From: PGZG01 sp040235405
GTDB taxonomy: Bacteria; Pseudomonadota; Gammaproteobacteria; Pseudomonadales; Alcanivoracaceae
NCBI GenBank assembly: GCA_040235405.1
Contig: JBECKT010000159.1
Coordinates: forward strand, 1-34,232
Direction: 5' to 3'
DNA: 34,232 nt
A program made the position numbers and the translations under genes. Shown here piece by piece: positions 31,839 to 34,232 of this stretch. The notes beneath the pieces are model-generated. The model worked only from the letters and a program-made list of their open reading frames with translations. It searched no databases and was not told the origin of the DNA. Position 1 is the stretch's first letter. Each line of letters starts with the position of its first letter.

Positions 31839-32917
31839 TCCGCACCGCCGGTTTTCTCGTTACTGACCGACATGACGAATGAGACCAGAGTAAAGACAAT
31901 CGCCAGCGGGATCAGCCCACCCAGCAACAGCGCCGGGATCCAGCCCGGTATCGCGGCACCGGTATTGACCAGCACCAGCCAGGCCAGATAAGCGATATAG
32001 CAGAGGATAAACAACACGCCATTGGCGCGGGTCACGACAAATCCGGCCCGGAATATCGGCACACACAACAGCGCCACACCCAGCATCACCGGAATATCCA
32101 GCGCCAGTGCTGCCGGCGCCACCGGCAACTGGCCGAGCGAGACCAGGCCGGTAAAACCGAGCACCGAAAGCAGATTGAAAATATTCGAGCCCACCACATT
32201 GCCCACGGCAATATCGCGCTCACCGCGCATTGCCGCCACCACCGATGTGGCCAGCTCCGGCAGGGATGTACCAATCGCCAGCACGGTCAGACCAATCATC
32301 AGCTCGCTGACGCCGAAATGGCGCGCCAGAGAGACTGCACCTTCAACCAGTAACTGGGCGCCGGCAACCAGACCGACCAGGCCCGCCACCATCCACAGGA
32401 TGTCGCCGGTCAGAGTGCCGCCGGATTCCACCGCCTCCTCGTACTCGGCCAGCACCAGCGCACTTTTCTCGCGACGGCTTTCGCGGATCAGAAACACCAC
32501 ATAAGTTACGATGCCGCCAGCCAGCAGTATGCTGTCCCAGAGATTGATACGACCATCCAGACTCAGTACATAGAACAACACCGTGGCACCGAGCATGATC
32601 GGTACATCCAGCCGCACCAGTTGCTGATTCACCACCAGCGGTGCAACCAGTGCAGATATGCCGAGAATCAGCAAAACGTTGGCAATATTGGAGCCAACCA
32701 CATTGCCGACCGCCAGATCGGCCTGCCCGGACCAGGCCGACGCCACACTTACCGCCAGTTCCGGCGCACTGGTACCGAACGCGACCACGGTCAGGCCCAC
32801 CACCAATGGCGTCATACCCAGCGACAACGCCAGCCGGGAAGCGCCTTTGACAAGCCAGCCGGCACCAAATACCAGAACGACAAAACCAGCAATGATCAAA
32901 CCAATATTGAGCAGCAC
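31832..32917 (-). CDS. calcium/sodium antiporter (CaCA family, YrbG-like)
   Basis: 361 residues from a GTG at 32917, with GGGAG 9 bases upstream. CaCA proteins exchange Na+ or H+ for Ca2+ across the inner membrane. Two alpha-repeats are clear: GLTVVAFGTSAPELAVS with GNVVGSNIANVLLILG, and GLTVLAIGTSLPELATS with GNVVGSNIFNLLSVLG. The acidic Glu in each PEL motif is the ion ligand of the family. About ten membrane spans. The start lies 4 bases after the tusA stop, so it is probably in an operon with tusA. The end overlaps the convergent hypothetical gene by 7 bases. Confidence 0.95.
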   Translation of the reverse strand: MLLNIGLIIAGFVVLVFGAGWLVKGASRLALSLGMTPLVVGLTVVAFGTSAPELAVSVASAWSGQADLAVGNVVGSNIANVLLILGISALVAPLVVNQQLVRLDVPIMLGATVLFYVLSLDGRINLWDSILLAGGIVTYVVFLIRESRREKSALVLAEYEEAVESGGTLTGDILWMVAGLVGLVAGAQLLVEGAVSLARHFGVSELMIGLTVLAIGTSLPELATSVVAAMRGERDIAVGNVVGSNIFNLLSVLGFTGLVSLGQLPVAPAALALDIPVMLGVALLCVPIFRAGFVVTRANGVLFILCYIAYLAWLVLVNTGAAIPGWIPALLLGGLIPLAIVFTLVSFVMSVSNEKTGGADH

Positions 32918-32921
32918 CGAA

Positions 32922-33167
32922 TCAGGCTCCCTTCTTGCGAATCAGGTAACGAAACAGATCGCCATCTTGTTCATGGCGAACCAGTGTATGGCCGAGAAAC
33001 TGACAGAATTTAGGCACATCTCGCTCGGTGGAGGGATCCGTGGCCAGCATTTCCAGCTCTTCTCCCGGCGCCATTGAGCGCACCCGGCTATGCAGCAGCA
33101 TGACAGGTTCCGGGCAAACCAGCCCGCGGGCATCCAGTTGATTGACTGCCTGCTCATGGTCGCTCAT
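32922..33167 (-). CDS. tusA: sulfur carrier protein TusA
   Basis: 81 residues, the family length. TusA carries persulfide sulfur from IscS to the Tus relay for 2-thiouridine at tRNA position 34. The signature LDARGLVCPEPVMLLH at about 11-26 contains the sulfur-carrying Cys18. The fold ends with RYLIRKKGA. AGGG lies 5 bases before the ATG. It overlaps the end of the upstream MFS gene by 14 bases and is followed after 4 bases by the antiporter, an ordering that suggests one transcript. Confidence 0.95.
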   Translation of the reverse strand: MSDHEQAVNQLDARGLVCPEPVMLLHSRVRSMAPGEELEMLATDPSTERDVPKFCQFLGHTLVRHEQDGDLFRYLIRKKGA

Positions 33168-34232
33168 GACTACCCTGCTCCATCCGGCCCCAGAAAACGG
33201 CGGGTATTATAGCGGCCAGCGCCAGTGCCCCGGCCAGTGCAAAATGCACGCTGTAGCCAAATGCTGCTGCGCTGAAGCCACTGCCCAGAGTAAAAAGCCC
33301 GGATGCCATCAACATTACGGACGCCTGCAAAGTGTAATCGCTACCCTCATGAAGGGGCCGGCAACGATCCATCATTACCGTGAACAACGCTACTGTTGCC
33401 AAACCGTCCGCACACTGCTCGGTAATCGCCATCACCCAGACCAGTTCTCTGGTTGGAGACAGCGTTGCCCAGGCCCAACCGGCGAACGCCAGGGCCTGGA
33501 GCAGGGCGAAGGATATCAGCGCCTGCTGCCGGGTGATCCGCATCAGCAGCAGGCCGGCCAGTACCACCGCCAGCAAACCTGCCGCAGATGCAGCCAGATC
33601 GAGCAAGGCAATCTCAGCCAGGGTCCAGCGCTGATCGACCAGAAATGGCTTGATCATACGGGTGCCGAAACTGTCCCCGACCTTATAGATCAGTAACAGC
33701 GCCAACCACCAGCCCATCCCCGGCCTACCCCAGAAGCGCCAGAGCTCGGCCAGCCACCAACGCCAACCGGGCGACGGCGACGGCCCTGCCAGCGGCTGGG
33801 CCGGCTCCGGATAACGCAGAACCGGCAACAACAGCGCCAGCAGGGCCGCCATCGCCAGAAACAGGGTTCTTGGCCAGCCAATCTCTCCAACCAGCCAGAG
33901 CAACAGTGCGCCGCCAGTCAGCAGGCCGACTTTATAACCGCCAGTCTGCAGACTGTTGCCAATGCCGCGCAAACCGACCGGCAACAGGCGCACAGCCAGA
34001 CCATCACTGGCAATGTCATGTGTGGCAAAGCAGAGGTTGAGCAGAAACAGCAGCCCGAGCAGCCACAGGAACACTGCTGGGGTCAGCGGCGACATCGGCA
34101 ACAGAGCCATCAGCGCAAGAATCACTACCGCCAGTAGCTGGCAACCGACAATCCAGCGCTTGCGGTGACTGCTAGCGCCTCGGCCAAGATAATCCACCCA
34201 CGGAGCCCAGATAAACTTCAGCGCCCAAGGCA
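33154..34232 (-). CDS. AmpG-like MFS transporter (5' end off window)
   Basis: The frame is open to the right edge, so the N-terminus is missing. About 360 codons are visible. At the edge it reads PWALKFIWAPWVDYLGRG, the motif typical of AmpG-type muropeptide permeases and related MFS proteins. An internal GTG at 34197 is in frame but falls inside this motif and is not the start. At least nine membrane segments follow, with the AmpG-style FATHDIASDGLAVRLL and a loop rich in Pro/Ser/Trp. AmpG imports anhydro-muropeptides for cell-wall recycling; the exact substrate here is not certain. It overlaps tusA by 14 bases at its stop. Confidence 0.85.
   Translation of the reverse strand, partial: PWALKFIWAPWVDYLGRGASSHRKRWIVGCQLLAVVILALMALLPMSPLTPAVFLWLLGLLFLLNLCFATHDIASDGLAVRLLPVGLRGIGNSLQTGGYKVGLLTGGALLLWLVGEIGWPRTLFLAMAALLALLLPVLRYPEPAQPLAGPSPSPGWRWWLAELWRFWGRPGMGWWLALLLIYKVGDSFGTRMIKPFLVDQRWTLAEIALLDLAASAAGLLAVVLAGLLLMRITRQQALISFALLQALAFAGWAWATLSPTRELVWVMAITEQCADGLATVALFTVMMDRCRPLHEGSDYTLQASVMLMASGLFTLGSGFSAAAFGYSVHFALAGALALAAIIPAVFWGRMEQGSHERP

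Noticed and set aside
1..34232. Prophage, insertion sequence, CRISPR array or defence island
   Set aside because: No integrase, transposase, Cas gene, repeat-spacer pattern or terminal inverted repeats were seen. Neighbouring genes are core functions with a uniform composition.

Overview
The window is about 34 kb of chromosomal DNA from a gammaproteobacterium with moderately high GC. The gene order points to the Pseudomonadales/Oceanospirillales side: infC-rpmI-rplT-pheS-pheT-ihfA-merR-tRNA-Pro, and aminotransferase-hypothetical-htpX, are arrangements known from Pseudomonas-type genomes. An EF-P hydroxylase gene (epmC) points to beta-lysylation of EF-P rather than the rhamnosylation used by Pseudomonas itself, so I would not assign it to Pseudomonas proper. 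There is no prophage, insertion sequence, CRISPR array or obvious island; most of the window is core genome.

Layout. 1-1883: the 5' part of a secreted, possibly fimbrial protein (leftward, cut by the left edge), then a degenerate receiver-GGDEF-like protein (rightward). 1889-9437: a long leftward block for tRNA modification and translation: tRNA-Val(GAC), infC (with a rare ATT start and no thrS upstream), rpmI, rplT, a strong hairpin terminator, pheS, pheT, ihfA, a MerR-type regulator, tRNA-Pro(GGG), a terminator, then cmoA-cmoB. 9519-13325: uvrB (leftward) divergent from an aspartate/prephenate-type aminotransferase (rightward), followed by tRNA-Asn (rightward) converging on tRNA-Glu and tRNA-Gly (leftward). 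13432-16901: a GST-family protein, an AlaA-type aminotransferase, a small hypothetical protein and the membrane protease HtpX. 16938-19342: an ATP-NAD-kinase-like protein and PdxB, both leftward.

19551-28934 is the most interesting part: nine rightward genes that look like one envelope machine. It has a small secreted protein, a TPR protein, a roughly 1000-residue TPR lipoprotein, a second TPR lipoprotein and a 97-residue secreted protein. These are followed by an ExbB/TolQ-type channel protein, two ExbD-type proteins and a TonB-like protein with an AgmX/PglI-like C-terminus. It resembles Tol-Pal/TonB and the Agl/Glt gliding motors in component types, but I cannot assign a known function. One of the two ExbD proteins has Asn where the proton-carrying Asp normally sits.

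29005-34232: EF-P hydroxylase EpmC (leftward), a MATE efflux protein and an unrecognised 235-residue protein (rightward), then leftward a CaCA-type sodium/calcium antiporter, TusA and an AmpG-like MFS transporter that runs off the right edge.

All calls come from reading the sequence and remembered family features; no database search was run.
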